A stretch of 64,000 bases of DNA from Glaciozyma antarctica PI12. Lineage: Eukaryota; Basidiomycota; Microbotryomycetes; Kriegeriales; Camptobasidiaceae. The stretch covers positions 536,641 to 600,640 of the forward strand of contig KZ627152.1 of assembly GCA_002917775.1 (NCBI GenBank), in the 5' to 3' direction. Numbering within the stretch: the stretch's first letter is position 1; each line of letters begins with the position of its first letter. Made by a program: the position numbers and the translations under genes. Positions 10,945-21,379 of this stretch are shown one piece after another. The notes below the pieces were generated by a model. The model had not been told where the DNA came from. It did no database searches and saw only the letters and a list, made by a program, of their open reading frames with translations.

Positions 10945-12868
10945 CTACGGATTCTCCCTCTTCCCCCCCACCTTCCCCTTTCCCTTCTCCAGTCCCACCC
11001 CCACGCTCCCCGTGAACGCTCCCACCCCCTCATGAAAGGCGAACTCGCCTCCGACGACACGTTGGAGCGTCTGGTACGCAGCGATATTCGCGAAAGGGGT
11101 GAGAGTGAGGGGGTCTCGATAGGGTGCTGGGAGGCCGGTGAGAGGGCATAGCGGGACCTTCCGATCTGCGCTTATGAAATCAGTGAGGGATGAATGGAGT
11201 GGGAGAAGAACGTACGGAGGACGCGAGAGCGGGAGGGAACGACTTTGACGGAACCCCAGACGTGGTGAGAGCCGAAGAGGGCTGTCATTTCGGAGGAACG
11301 ACGGGGTTCGATGTCGGAGAGGATGAGGTAGGTTCGAGAATGAGGTTCGAGAGGGTCGGGGTCGGTTGGGGGTTGTGGAGGGAGGGAGGTGGATGCGAGG
11401 GAGGAGGCTGGGAGAGAGGAGGGAGGGAGGGATGCGAGAGTCGTCAGAGGAGGGGAGGAGGGATGAGGAGTGGAGAGAGCGGAGGTGGAAGCGAGTGGCG
11501 GTGTAGGAGTTTGTGGATTGAGGAGGTCTGCGAAGCCCGGATTCGAGCGCCCCGCCAGCGCGTCCACCTTCATCCCCGACCCGCTCGCCGATGCTCCCTG
11601 CTCCCCCATGCCCGAATTCGGTCTCCACCCCTCCTTCCCCGCCTCCCCAATAACCTCGATCAACCTCCTCCTCCCGCTCTCCATCCTCTGCTCCTCAGTC
11701 CTCTCCTTCCCCTTCCCCTTATCGACACTCTCTCCCTCCTTCCCCCACTCCCTCCCTCCGCCCTCCATCCTACTGATCCACGTCACGCGAGGCCCGATGA
11801 TCTCGTATCGCATTCCGGCGACGCGTTCGGCGGCTCGACGATCTTCCTCGGCGGCGTAGAAGGCGAGGAGGGAGGCGCGGTTGATCTCTTCGGTTTGAAG
11901 AGCTTCGTCGATCAGGTCGGCTTGAGTGAGGGATACAGTCGTCTTCTTGGCGACTTTGGGTAGCGAAGCCTGCGTTCGATCATCAGCTGCTGCCTCAGCG
12001 AGACGTAGCCGAGGGGGGAGAGGAGGGACGCACCTCTGCTCGCTCTCCACCAACCTCCCCTCCACAGTCTTCTTAAACGCAACCGCACTCTTCCTCGAAC
12101 TCTCCCTCTGCACCCCAAACACAGGCACCTTCTCCCTCTTCCGCTTCTCCGTCCCCTCCGCTTTCGTCTGCCGCGCGAACGTAGGCAAGAACGGAGTGTG
12201 CGTAGTCCGCTTCTTCTTGTTTCGCGCGTCCCGACGAGAGAGGTGAGCTTCTCGCTCGAAAGTACGTTCACCGGCTTCGGCGTCGGAGGCTTCGCCGCCT
12301 GAGTCGGTGGAACCGAAATCGGAGTCGAAGACGTCAGCTTCGTCTGTTGGGAGTGAGGGAGGTTAGCTGGGTTCGAAAGCTGAGGTCATGAGCTGGGGCC
12401 GTTGAGCAGTCTGGGAGGTGGTGGGGAGCGACGCTGAGCTGTTCGTGCTTGCACTGGAGCTCGTCGCCGTTGCTCGCCTCGAGCAGGAGCACGCGCCTCA
12501 GGAGCTGCTCACAGCCCTACCGTCCTGTCAGGACTACGCCACGCGCAGTAAATGCCCCTCCCCACAGCTTCCCAGACCGTAACACTCCCTCCGCCCCTCT
12601 CCGGCACACACGCGACCGAACCACCCCAGCGCGTACCTTTCGTCTCAAACTCATCATCCCCCTCGTCCTCCTTGAACATCTCCTCTTCCTCCACCTGCTC
12701 CTCATCCAACAACGCGCGCATCCTATTGCCCGCATTCGAGCGCTTCTCACGCCCGGCGAGGAGGGGGATGATCGGCTCGCCGTCTGACTCTTCTTCGGAT
12801 GACGAGGCGTCGGAGGGGAGCTCGGCGGGAGGAGAGGGAGCTGGTGGTGGGGAGCGTGGGGCGTTCAT
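10945..12868 (-). CDS. VPS72: VPS72/YL1, SWR1-compl. subunit
   Basis: YL1/Vps72 is the SWR1 chromatin-remodelling subunit that binds H2A.Z-H2B in the nucleus. Exon 1 (from ATG 12868) contains the YL1 signature KRSNAGNRMRALL followed by an acidic run (EEEEMFKEDEGDDEFETK), the histone-binding part. A relatively long first intron (about 300 nt) leads to a second acidic/basic exon, then an intron starting GTGCGTCC interrupts the stretch after VESEQR. The last exon, after an intron with donor GTACGT, carries the YL1 C-terminal domain: PLCPLTGLPAPYRDPLT and FANIAAYQTLQ. The middle region is Ser/Pro-rich low complexity. Stop at 10945. Confidence 0.88.
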
Positions 12869-13030
12869 CGCGGCGTACGGGGAGGGTGACGACGAGGAGG
12901 GGTCGGCAGGGGAAGGAGAGGACAGAAAACGGCTGGAGCGTTGGCCTCAGCATTGGAAACAAGTTGCAAGAGGCTGTTGCTCTCCTCCGCCCGCGCTCCC
13001 CTCTGCTCGCAATGGACCTCACGCACTCTA

Positions 13031-13690
13031 ATGATTTCCAAAGCGTCTACCTCGCGGCTCGGGGCTCTCCTCCAACATCTCCGTTCTCTCACTCGTACCG
13101 AACGAGCCTGCCCAGCGGCTCAGGGTGACCCACACGACCCCAATTGGTGCGTCCTCCTCTTGTCGCACCCACTCCCACCACTTACCGTTCCTCCTCCCAG
13201 TGCTGATCAGTCCATTCGACCACTCTTGTGTTGCGGGGCGGTGACTCACGACCCCACCGCATCGACTTCAGAGCTCCGCGCTCAGCTCATCTAGTGGAAT
13301 CTCGCGTACCCGGAACCGTTCTACTTTACGCGCTATATGCTCTTGATGCCTCAACGACCCAAGTCCCCTTGGAAGCTTGTGGAGTTTGCAGGAGGCCCTG
13401 ACGATGGTGAGGTGATTGAGGCTAACCTCGCGGAGTGCAGGTGGCTTCATCACCCCGATCTACAAGGTTTTTTCACCGTGTGAAGTACACCTTTGTGAGT
13501 AACCTCTCTCTCTTGCTGTTCCTGCATTGCAATTCTCACGTCACTCCACTTCACAGAAAGACGAGCCACAATCCGAACGACAATGTGCAGTTCTTCGCTT
13601 CGGAGAAGTTGACGCCCGCCGAAGCTCGCGGGATGTTTGGGACGGAAGAGTAGAAGGAGAAGCGAGACTACTGGGCCGAGGCGCCGAGGT
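13031..13690 (+). pseudogene. Decayed gene of unknown family
   Basis: Three exon-like pieces with plausible introns (about 13146-13200, 13398-13440 and 13496-13557) share protein-like reading, including WNLAYPEPFYFTRYML, PQRPKSPWKLVEFAGG, GFITPIYKVFSPCE and ASEKLTPAEARGMFGTEE. Two in-frame stops interrupt it: TAG at about 13292-13294, just before the WNLAY block, and TAG at 13651-13653, after GTEE, beyond which KEKRDYWAEAP still reads like protein. I do not recognise the family. An alternative is a shorter functional gene beginning after the first stop, but no suitable ATG is seen. Confidence 0.4.
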
Positions 13691-13699
13691 GCGTTGATC

Positions 13700-14131
13700 T
13701 CGCTCCTTTTTCATGGACGGCCAGTTGTTCCTGCAGCTTCAGCTGCAACAAAGCTTGTACATATATCCTCATCCTCTGCTCCGATTGTTCCGTAGCCGCT
13801 ACCGTCTTGCCTCTGCTCCAAAGCTACTCAGACCGACAGATCTCGCGCCCGTCCCCCTGGCGAGCCGAGAAAGGTTTTTCGTGTTGGTGAATTTCGCAAG
13901 ATCCTCGGATCTCGCTCGCCCTCGGCTCTCAATTTTCATTTCTTTATCAAACTTGTCAAGTAAAGACCCGCCTTTTCCTCAGCGCTGAGGAGCAGAGAAA
14001 GAAAAGTTAAAGCCTTTCGAAAAGGAGGACGTCGTCATCTCTCAGCGCGCCGAATTCGCCGACGCTCTCCTAGCTCCCCCCAAGTCCTTTGACCCCGAGC
14101 GAACGCTCCTCTCCTCCTCCCAACTTCAAGA
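13700..14131. other. Intergenic region upstream of oxidoreductase
   Basis: No gene is supported. The segment holds CAGCTTCAGCTGCAAC-type sequence and ends in a pyrimidine-rich tract before ATG 14132, consistent with promoter and 5' leader. Confidence 0.3.
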
Positions 14132-16395
14132 ATGTCGTCCCCTCCAGTCGCCGGCCGCCGCCGCTCCTCCGTACGCAGGCCCAGCATCGCCCTGGGAGCC
14201 CTGCACGGCATGGTCATGTCCCAAGCTCCCAAGCCAGGAGGACAGTTCGTAAGCTCCTCCCTCGCCCGTGCACCCGTGCATAGTCACCGCACTGACGAGC
14301 GCGCGCGCAGAACATCCTGTACATTGGAGCTGGCAACATCAACTTTGTGAGTCTCGCCGACGGGGGGGACTCCTTGACAAGCGCGCGGCGGCCTTTCATC
14401 GATCTGGGGTAGCGGGGTGGACAGTCGGGGTGAACTGGGGAAGCAGAAGATGGAAGTGGCAAGTAGGATAAAGCTTATCTGGCCGGGGAGGAGTGCCTTG
14501 GACGGCGGGGGCGAAGGGAGGAGCGCTGGCCTGGGGGGACGCCCAGCGTCTGGTGGGGCTCCTCTCTCGGCTGCGACCATGCTTTCTCGTGCCCCGAGCA
14601 GCTCACAGTACAGCAGGACAGTCGCTGACGGCTTCTCTTTCCTCGCGCGCTTGCAGGGTGGCGACCAGGGTTCGCTATCCCCTCCTCCCCCTCTCTCATC
14701 TCACTAACCTCCCCTCCTCAGGCCCCTGGGACCACTCCTTCCGTCTCGAGCACAAGGTGCGTTCACGCTCTCTTCCCCCACTCCCAGCTAACGCCCTCCC
14801 GCAGCTCGGCCCCCGCCTCAAAGTCGTCGCCATCATCGACCCGAACCGCGCGACGGCCGAAGCAGTCCTCACCCGCAAGCGCGCTTCGTTCGTCGTCTCC
14901 GCCTACGCCGATACCCGCATCTGCCCCTCGCTCGAGGATTTCGTCCTCACGATGCAGGGCCACGAGAGGCCTCATGCGATTATTGTTGGAAGCCCGCCCG
15001 CGTTCAGGGGAACGGTCAAGCAGGGGAGGGATGTAGAGCTGCAGATTCTCAAGGCTTTCCCCGTCAAGACGCCTGCTGTAAGTTTCGTTTCGTTCTTTTG
15101 GCAATGGTCGAGGAGTTGGCGAGGTGATGTTGAGCAGGAGCTGATGCGCGCCCGCTTCTCGCAGATCTTTATCGAGAAGCCCATCAGTACCGACACGACC
15201 GAGAACGCTCTCACCGTCGGTCGCGCGTTGTACGACAGCAAGACGGTCGTTTCAGTCGGCTACTTCCTTCGCTACCTCAAGGGTCCGTTCGCTCCTGTAA
15301 ATCTCGCCGGTAAAGCTGACGACTCGCTACAGTCGTGCAGAAGATGCGCTCCATCATCGAGGACAACGACTTGCACGTCATGGCGACCGTCGCGCGCTAC
15401 GTCTGCTCGTACGTCCTCTCTCTGCGCCGTCCCTCTCGCCTCTCGCTCACCGAGTACACACGCAGGTACGCCAAGATTGACAAGCCCGCCTGGTGGATGA
15501 AGTCTCGCGACTGTGGGCCCATCATCGAGCAGGCGACGCACTTCGTCGACCTCTCGCGCTACTTTGGCGGCGACGTCGATCTCAGTTCAGTCCAGGCTCA
15601 CGCGCTCGGTGAGTTCCCTCGTTCGAATCTGAGAGAACGCGAGCTGACGAGAAACGCAGAATGGTACGAAGAGGCTGGAGAGCTCTCGGTCATCCCGGTG
15701 GACGAGGACGCCATCCCCGAGGACGACAGGATCCCCCGCGTCACCAGCGCGACTTGGTTCGTCCTTTCCTCCTCCCTCTCAACACGCTCTAACGCTTGGC
15801 ACGACGCAGGAAGTACGAGACGGGAGCTATCGGATCTCTCACGCACGCTCTCATCCTCCAGGGAACCAAGTACTCGACCGAGCTAGAGGTCTACGCGGAC
15901 GGGTATCAACTCCGCCTTATCGATCCCTACAACAACCCTACTCTCCGCGTTCGGTACGTTCCCCCCCCTCTTCCCTTCTTACCCCATACTAACCCCTCAC
16001 AGCCACCCGGAGAACGACGATGAGGAAGTCCACATCTTCGCCAACGACGTTCGTCCCTCCCTCTCCCTCTCCCTCCCTCACCTTCCGACCCCGCTCCTTA
16101 TCGATCCCAACCACTCACGCACACTCGCAGGATCCCTACTTCGGCGAGATCGCAGCCTTCATCGACGCTGCCGACCCGGGGACCACTTCCGCCGTCGCCG
16201 ACGACGACGAGCTCGAAATCCTATCTACGTTCGACGATTCGGTCAAGACGTTTGCTCTGTACGTTTGCTTTCTCATTTCGAGGTTGAGGAGGGGGCTGAT
16301 GCGAGGGCTTTTGAAGGACGTGGGCGATTAGGGAGGCGAGTGAGCAGAGTCGGAAGATGGGGAGGAGGGCCAAGTTGGATAAGGAGGGGAAGTAG
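14132..16395 (+). CDS. GFO/IDH/MocA-family NAD(P)-dependent oxidoreductase
   Basis: The spliced product has an N-terminal Rossmann fold: ILYIGAGNINFGG is the glycine-rich nucleotide loop, followed by LKVVAIIDPNRATAEAVL. IFIEKPIS matches the EKP motif of GFO/IDH/MocA dehydrogenases, which oxidise or reduce sugar or related substrates with NAD(P). Later blocks include VGYFLRYLK and QATHFVDLSRYFGGDV. At least nine introns interrupt it. One exon is only 13 nt (14657-14669), encoding part of FGGDQG; without it GPWDHSFRLEHK cannot be joined in frame. The intron before it (14347-14656) is long for this window. The substrate cannot be told from sequence. It ends at TAG 16393-16395 after a basic tail. 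Confidence 0.8.
14657..14669 (+). other. 13-nt microexon of the oxidoreductase gene
   Basis: GGTGGCGACCAGG lies between a TTGCAG acceptor and a GTTCGC donor. Joining it restores phase between NINF (ends at 14346) and GPWDHS (starts after 14720), giving NFGGDQGPWDH. Confidence 0.65.
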
Positions 16396-17351
16396 ATGGG
16401 GAAATCGAAAGAGTGACTTGTGTGTGTTTGTTTCGCTGTGGTGAAGAGCGAGCGATGGTGTGGACGAGAGAGGCGGTGCGCATACGGAGGAAGCGCGAGC
16501 AAGTGGATTCGCGAGTTCGCGAGAGGGATTTGGAGCTTTACTTTGTTCTCAGCTGCGCTAGGACTGGCCTACCAGCTCAAGAAGCGGCGTCAGGAGGTCG
16601 AGGGTAGCGGTTGCGAAGGAGGTTCGCTCTGTTCTCGCTCGCTCCTCGCTCTCTCCTGACTTGCGTCCCCTGCCGTTCCGGTCGGAGATTCTCTACAGTG
16701 CTTTCCTTGTACTAACTCACGAAAAAGCCGCCCTCTCTCTCCCAGCGAACCCCCCTCCCGTCCCGCAATCTGCGTCCTGCTGTTTAGCGTTCCAAACCAT
16801 CACCCCCCCTGGTACCGTCCGTTTGGCTCCAGGAAGCGGGTACCGGACTACCGATTCATCGTAACCCGTACTTCGACAGATCAGGGCAGATGAGCTTCGT
16901 CACGCGTTGCGAGATTTAGCGTTTAGAGGGGATGACGAGGAGGCCGAGGAGTGAGTTTGCGTCTTTTTTTCTTTCTTTCATTTGATCCCTGATCGGGAGG
17001 TGTGGAGGCACTGGAGGGGGAGAAGGGGGGAGAGCTCCGCGAGCGAGTGGGGAGGTAGGAAAGGAGAAGAAAGAGGGGAGGAAAGATATCCGAAAACGAG
17101 ACGCGGGGCGAGGAATGTGGTGATGGCGACAGGCCGCTGGATTACGATGCAATTGTGGTGTATAGACAGATGGTACGGAGGTATAGAGGTGGCACAGATG
17201 AAAGACGTAGTGAGGGAAGGGAGGAGGAGGACCAGCTCGTCCAGCGAGCCCCCGCAGGACTCTTTTCCGAACTGAAAACGAGGAGCTCGTTAGTAACCGC
17301 ACCCAGCGACGAGGGAGGAAGGAACGCACGAATCGAGAGCGGTGAAAGCAC
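16396..17351. other. Intergenic region
   Basis: 3' flanks of two convergent genes. A frame around 16420-16610 reads SFTLFSAALGLAYQLKKRRQ, which resembles a membrane helix with basic tail, but no ATG or splice context supports a gene. The rest is purine-rich with no recognisable feature. Confidence 0.3.
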
Positions 17352-17674
17352 TCAGATCGCCTCGGCATCAGGCGCCCACACCCATCGTTGACGCTTCTCT
17401 ACCCCCTCAGCAGGCGCGACGACATCGTCCTCCGTCTGCAGCCTCTTCAGCCTCAGGTGCTGTTTTTGAGCAAGCGTGGGTGCGTCGGCTAAGGGGGAAC
17501 GAGAAACGCGTTAGCGAGGGGTCAACGGGCGTAGGGACGAAAGTGAGGTTACCGAGGACGAGGACGGGAGTCCAGTCGGGGTTGGAGAGGGAGGGAGAGG
17601 GGAGGACGGGTAGGGCGGAGAGGAGGACGGGTAGGGCGAGAAGTAGGGAGAGCGAGAGCGAGGGAGATGAGCAT
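17352..17674 (-). CDS. Small secreted protein of the RW-motif family, copy 3
   Basis: Exon 1 (17674-17553) and exon 2 (17488-17352) flank an intron at 17552-17489 (GTAACC to CTTAG), phase 1 as in the other copies. Exon 2 is the clearest family example: DAPTLAQKQHLRLKRLQTED, then GVEKRQRWVWAPDAEAI and the stop. Exon 1 ends SNPDWTPVLVL, matching NPWTPVLAF in copy 4. The ATG (MLISLALAL) and the rest of the leader are one base out of phase at a CTCCCTA tract; reading one C fewer gives a perfect signal peptide. It is therefore either a sequence indel or a recently broken copy. KR just before the RWVW motif could be a Kex2-type site (inference). Confidence 0.55.
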
Positions 17675-17972
17675 CGTGCGGTCGTGGTTTCGAGCGAGCG
17701 AGTCTGGGGGATGCTGAGTGCTGAGGTGCTGGGGTGGATGCTGGGTGCGGTGGTGGTGGTGGTGCGAGCGGCGAGGATGGAGGAAGGAAAGGGAAGACGT
17801 GCGTTTGTCGATACGAAGGCATGGGGGGCGGGAATAAACCGCGCGCCATTCCTCTCAATAGAGTGTTTAATCAAGGGGGAAAGATCGACACTCGGTTCAA
17901 GTGGGTCTTTTCGTTCCAGCCTTCTCTCCTCGAGCAGCGAGGGCAAGATGGCTCGCTGTTGCCCATCCAGGA

Positions 17973-17986
17973 GGGGGGGGGGGGGG
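17973..17986. repeat. Poly-G run of 14
   Basis: Uninterrupted G tract seen directly. Length may be unreliable in sequencing. Confidence 0.9.
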
Positions 17987-18813
17987 AGGCAGTCAGTGGG
18001 GTTTCCTCCCCTGCTCCCTTGTCTTCCGTGGGAGGGAGGAGAGGCGCGCGGGGGGCCAAAGCGGGCGATCGAACTTCAGACGAGATCCGAGGACTTGGCA
18101 AAAATCAACTCGATCGAGTTTCGCCCCTCCTCCTTCCTCCTCCCCCCTCCTCGATCCTTCAATCTGCCCGTAACTGCTCTGTTGACGCAGGTTGACGCGC
18201 TCGCTCTCATCACTACCACGCAGCGAACGAGCTCAAAGCGAAACTTTCAACTTGGCCTGGGATCACCCCCCGAGAGAGGTGCTGCAGCTCTTTTTTTCGC
18301 GTGAGTGTCTCGTCGAGAGGGGTTGAGACCAACGCTACTCTTCTTTCAAGGAGATCGTGGGTCTCACCTCCACAGACGACCCACCTCAGCCTGCGTGCCC
18401 TGTGCCATTCTCGCCACTCTCGCCACCGCCGCCTTCCTCAGCGTCCTCCGCATGCTCACGTCGGATTGACTGACGGAGCCATCAGCACGCTCGACTGCTG
18501 AGCAGATGGAGGAGTGGGGCGACGACCCTGGTGCTGAGTGCAGGCTGGATTCGCTGGAGTGCGGCTCAAAGCAAGGTATTTTCTCTTTTCGCCAGGGCAT
18601 TCGCGAGGTGTGCTGTTGAGTAGTGAAGCGATGGCACACGGGCGCTCGATCGAACGAAGCAGATGTTGTCAGGAGCCTGCTTGCGAAGGCGCGGGGACTA
18701 TCGCGAGGACCTCTGGCTGGCCATTCTCTCGCTCGGCAGCCTCGCTCCACCCCGACATTGACCTTGAGATTTCTCAGTCACTCTTTCTCTCATGGACCTT
18801 TGGTTTCGCTTTT

Positions 18814-18834
18814 CAGCAGCAGCAGCAGCAGCAG
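18814..18834. repeat. (CAG)7 microsatellite
   Basis: Seven CAG units in a row outside any supported coding region. Confidence 0.9.
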
Positions 18835-19347
18835 TTCCCACCCAGCCTGCTCAATCAACTTCCCGCCGAACCCTCCTCTCCCTCATCCTCTCCCGTTTTC
18901 CATCTCGGTTTCGCTCTCGATGCAATACATACAATGTAGCCACATCGAGGGTTCAGCTAGAGGGAAAAAAGGAGATGGATAAGAAAGGCTAAAGTGGCAC
19001 GGCGCCGTCATCGACCCGCCGGGCTCCGGATCTCGTCCATTTTCTATCGCTTTTGGCGCGCGTTCTTCGGTCTTTCCAGTCCGCTTTCGAGTGAGTAGCG
19101 AGTAGGAGTAGAGACTGCGGGTGCAGAGGCAACTCCTTGTCTCGAAGGGAGACGGAGATTGAAGATTTCCCCGCCAAAGTTTGGCCTTAAGGTTATCTCT
19201 CTCCCGTGCTCCCCGTAGCTCTCCCGTCCCAGGGCGCCTACTCTCCCAGTCAGCTCGCATCCACTCCTTCCCTCTTCCCTCCTCTCTCCCACCCGCACCA
19301 CTCCACCCGCGTCCTCTCCACCACCCCCTGCACAACCACCGCAAGCG

Positions 19348-19698
19348 ATGCTCACCACCACCCCTCTCGCGCTCCTCCTCCTCCTCCTCCCAGCGCTGTC
19401 GCTGGCCCTCCCCGTCGTCCTACCCCCCAACACGGTGAACGACGTCGACAACCCCTGGACTCCCGTCCTTGCTTTCGGTACGTCCCCCTTGCCTCCCCTC
19501 CTCGCTCCCCTCTCCTCGTCGCGCTGTTGTGTTCGTGATATCGAGCTAACGTCGTCTTTTTTTTCAGTGGACGCCCCTGCTCAGCCACAAACGCACCTTC
19601 GTCTACAGAAGATGGAGGAGGAGGACCCAGTCGCTGTGGTACAGGGGGTGGAGAAGGAGCATAGGTGGATTTGGGCTCCTGATGCCGAGGTCGTTTAA
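19348..19698 (+). CDS. Small secreted protein of the RW-motif family, copy 4
   Basis: Exon 1 (19348-19479) encodes a strong signal peptide (MLTTTPLALLLLLLPALSLA) and NPWTPVLAF. A phase-1 intron (19480-19567, GTACGT to TTTCAG with a long T tract) precedes exon 2, which encodes VDAPAQPQTHLRLQKMEEED, then GVEKEHRWIWAPDAEVV and the stop at 19698. The intron also happens to be open in frame, so an unspliced product is possible but would lack similarity to the other copies. The mature protein would be about 65 residues, acidic, with no cysteines. Copies 3 and 4 are each other's closest relatives here and lie head to head 1.7 kb apart. Confidence 0.7.
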   Translation: MLTTTPLALLLLLLPALSLALPVVLPPNTVNDVDNPWTPVLAFGTSPLPPLLAPLSSSRCCVRDIELTSSFFSVDAPAQPQTHLRLQKMEEEDPVAVVQGVEKEHRWIWAPDAEVV

Positions 19699-20514
19699 TG
19701 CGCGCGAAGACTGTACGTCCCTCCCTCTCCTACGCAGTTATCTTTTCTGACGAAGAGCAGTTCGCGATTTATATACATAGGAGCTGTCGAGCGCGATGGC
19801 GTTCTCAAGACGTTTTTCTGCTGCTGTCTTTCGACCCCTCGAACGCCCCCTCCCTTTCTTTATGAGTGTTGTTTTAGTACCCCAGTATATACTCTCCCTT
19901 GATCCACAACCGACGTGCAAGTGAGCACGTCGCCAAGTGTCGTTTGTATCGGTTCCTCGTCGTGCGGTCCTGCTCTCTCGCCTGCTCCTCTGCTCTTTCC
20001 TCCGTTTGTTCATAACCTTTACCTACTCATCACCTTTCTCCACCACTGCTCTCCCTCACGCTGCTCGACCCCCGCAAGCGAGCTAGGAAGCCCTTCGCAA
20101 GGCGAGCGAGTCAGGACGACCTTCGCAAGGCCACTCGCGAGCTAACGACGTCGATTTCAGGTGGTGCTCGTTGCTCCCTCCTTCCTTCATTCAGTCCGCG
20201 TACCGCATCTGGCGTCTCTGCTCCAGCATCTTGTTCGCACCAGGAGCGAGGAGCGAGATTTCGAGAGGACAACGAGGAGTAGGAATTGGCTCCGCGGAGC
20301 TGGTCGTTCCTGCAAACGCTCTCCGCTCCCTTCCATCTGAGCAACGAACTCGAAGCAGTTCCAGCTGTACCCACTCCTGTTGAACTCCGAGGGGAGAGAG
20401 AGAGAGAGACGTGGTCTTCGAGGCGATGACGTGGATTCGCAAGCGGGACGTTTGGAGGTAGCAGCTCCTTGTCGAGCGTGCTCTGCCCAAAGCACAAAAC
20501 CTCGCTCAGAATCC
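19699..20514. other. Intergenic region
   Basis: 3' flank of copy 4 followed by pyrimidine-rich sequence. Short direct repeats of CTTCGCAAGGC-type sequence occur near 20091-20130. No gene is supported. Confidence 0.3.
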
Positions 20515-21096
20515 ATGTCGTACGTCCTCCCTCCGCCCCCACGAGCCCAGCTAACACCCCCAGCAGCAGTACGCCCCGGCCAGCGCGCGCAAGAACGACG
20601 AGGGAAGCTGACGACGTCGCAGCTCCAGCCGAATCTAACAAGGGACAATCTCCTGCGCAAGCGATGGGGAGCGGGGAGAAGCAGAGCCAGGCGGGCGGGA
20701 GGGAGATGGGGGATAGTGAGAGTAGTATTGGTGGGGATACAGTGCGTTCGTCGTCTTGTAGTGGATGGAGGAGAGCTGATTGTCGGTGGAGCAGTCGGAT
20801 CAACCTAGTACGTAGCCCTTCCTCCTCTCCTTTGCTTTCTCCCCTGCCGCGCTGCTCCACCCCAGCCTGCAGCCCGTCCCCCTTCTCGCACCACCTCTCA
20901 ACACCCACCTCTCCTCTCCTCATCTCCCATCCCCGCTCGCTCCCGCCCTCTCACCCCCTGCTGCTCGCACTAACTCCACTCGCACACAGACGTGAACAAC
21001 GAGTATCCGTCCTCCGCTTCTCAAGGCCTCCCCTCCTCGATCGACTCCAAGTCCGGCATCGAAGGGAGCTCCAAGGCGACTAGTGCTGAGCAGTAG
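20515..21096 (+). CDS. Small hydrophilic, probably disordered protein
   Basis: ATGTC at 20515 is followed at once by an intron (20520-20563, GTACGT, CTAAC, CCCAG); two more introns (about 20742-20794 and 20808-20990) join exons that end at TAG 21094-21096. The product is about 100 residues, rich in Ser, Gln, Glu and Gly (AESNKGQSPAQAMGSGEKQ, then VNNEYPSSASQGLPSS), without hydrophobic segments or known motifs. Consistent splice signals and an uninterrupted spliced frame are the only evidence that it is coding. Confidence 0.45.
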
Positions 21097-21379
21097 TTCC
21101 TCCTTGTAGGGACGCGGAGTACGAGGGTGGAGAGGATCCGGAGGGGTATGGGATGGTGGTGGTCGAGAAGAGTGGTGAGAAGGGGGTGCTGGGGGGGATG
21201 TAAGGCGGTTGGTGTTGGATTCGAGCTGAGAGAGGTCGAGAGCTGCTGCGAGTGATCCGCTGCTCGTACGTACGTACTCCAGCGCCCTGGTTTGGCTGAA
21301 AACTGGACGACGTCGTGGTAGAAGACGAACCGTCGACGCGGTCGAAGCTGCTCCCTTGTCCTCCTCCCTCGCGCCGAGG

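Larger units (their letters stand above)
17675..19347. other. Intergenic region between divergent family copies 3 and 4
   Basis: It contains a 14-bp G run (17973-17986) and seven CAG units (18814-18834). Exon-like sequence around 18060-18480 with a GTGAGT donor at 18301 reads in part EIVGLTSTDDPPQPACPV, but no start or family can be assigned, so no gene is called. Confidence 0.35.

Noticed and set aside
11190-11963. Long plus-strand frames opposite VPS72
   Set aside because: Antisense shadows of the VPS72 exons, which carry clear YL1 motifs.
16420-16610. Frame with a membrane-helix-like stretch (SFTLFSAALGLAYQLKKRR)
   Set aside because: No ATG start or upstream exon; lies in the 3' flank of the oxidoreductase gene.
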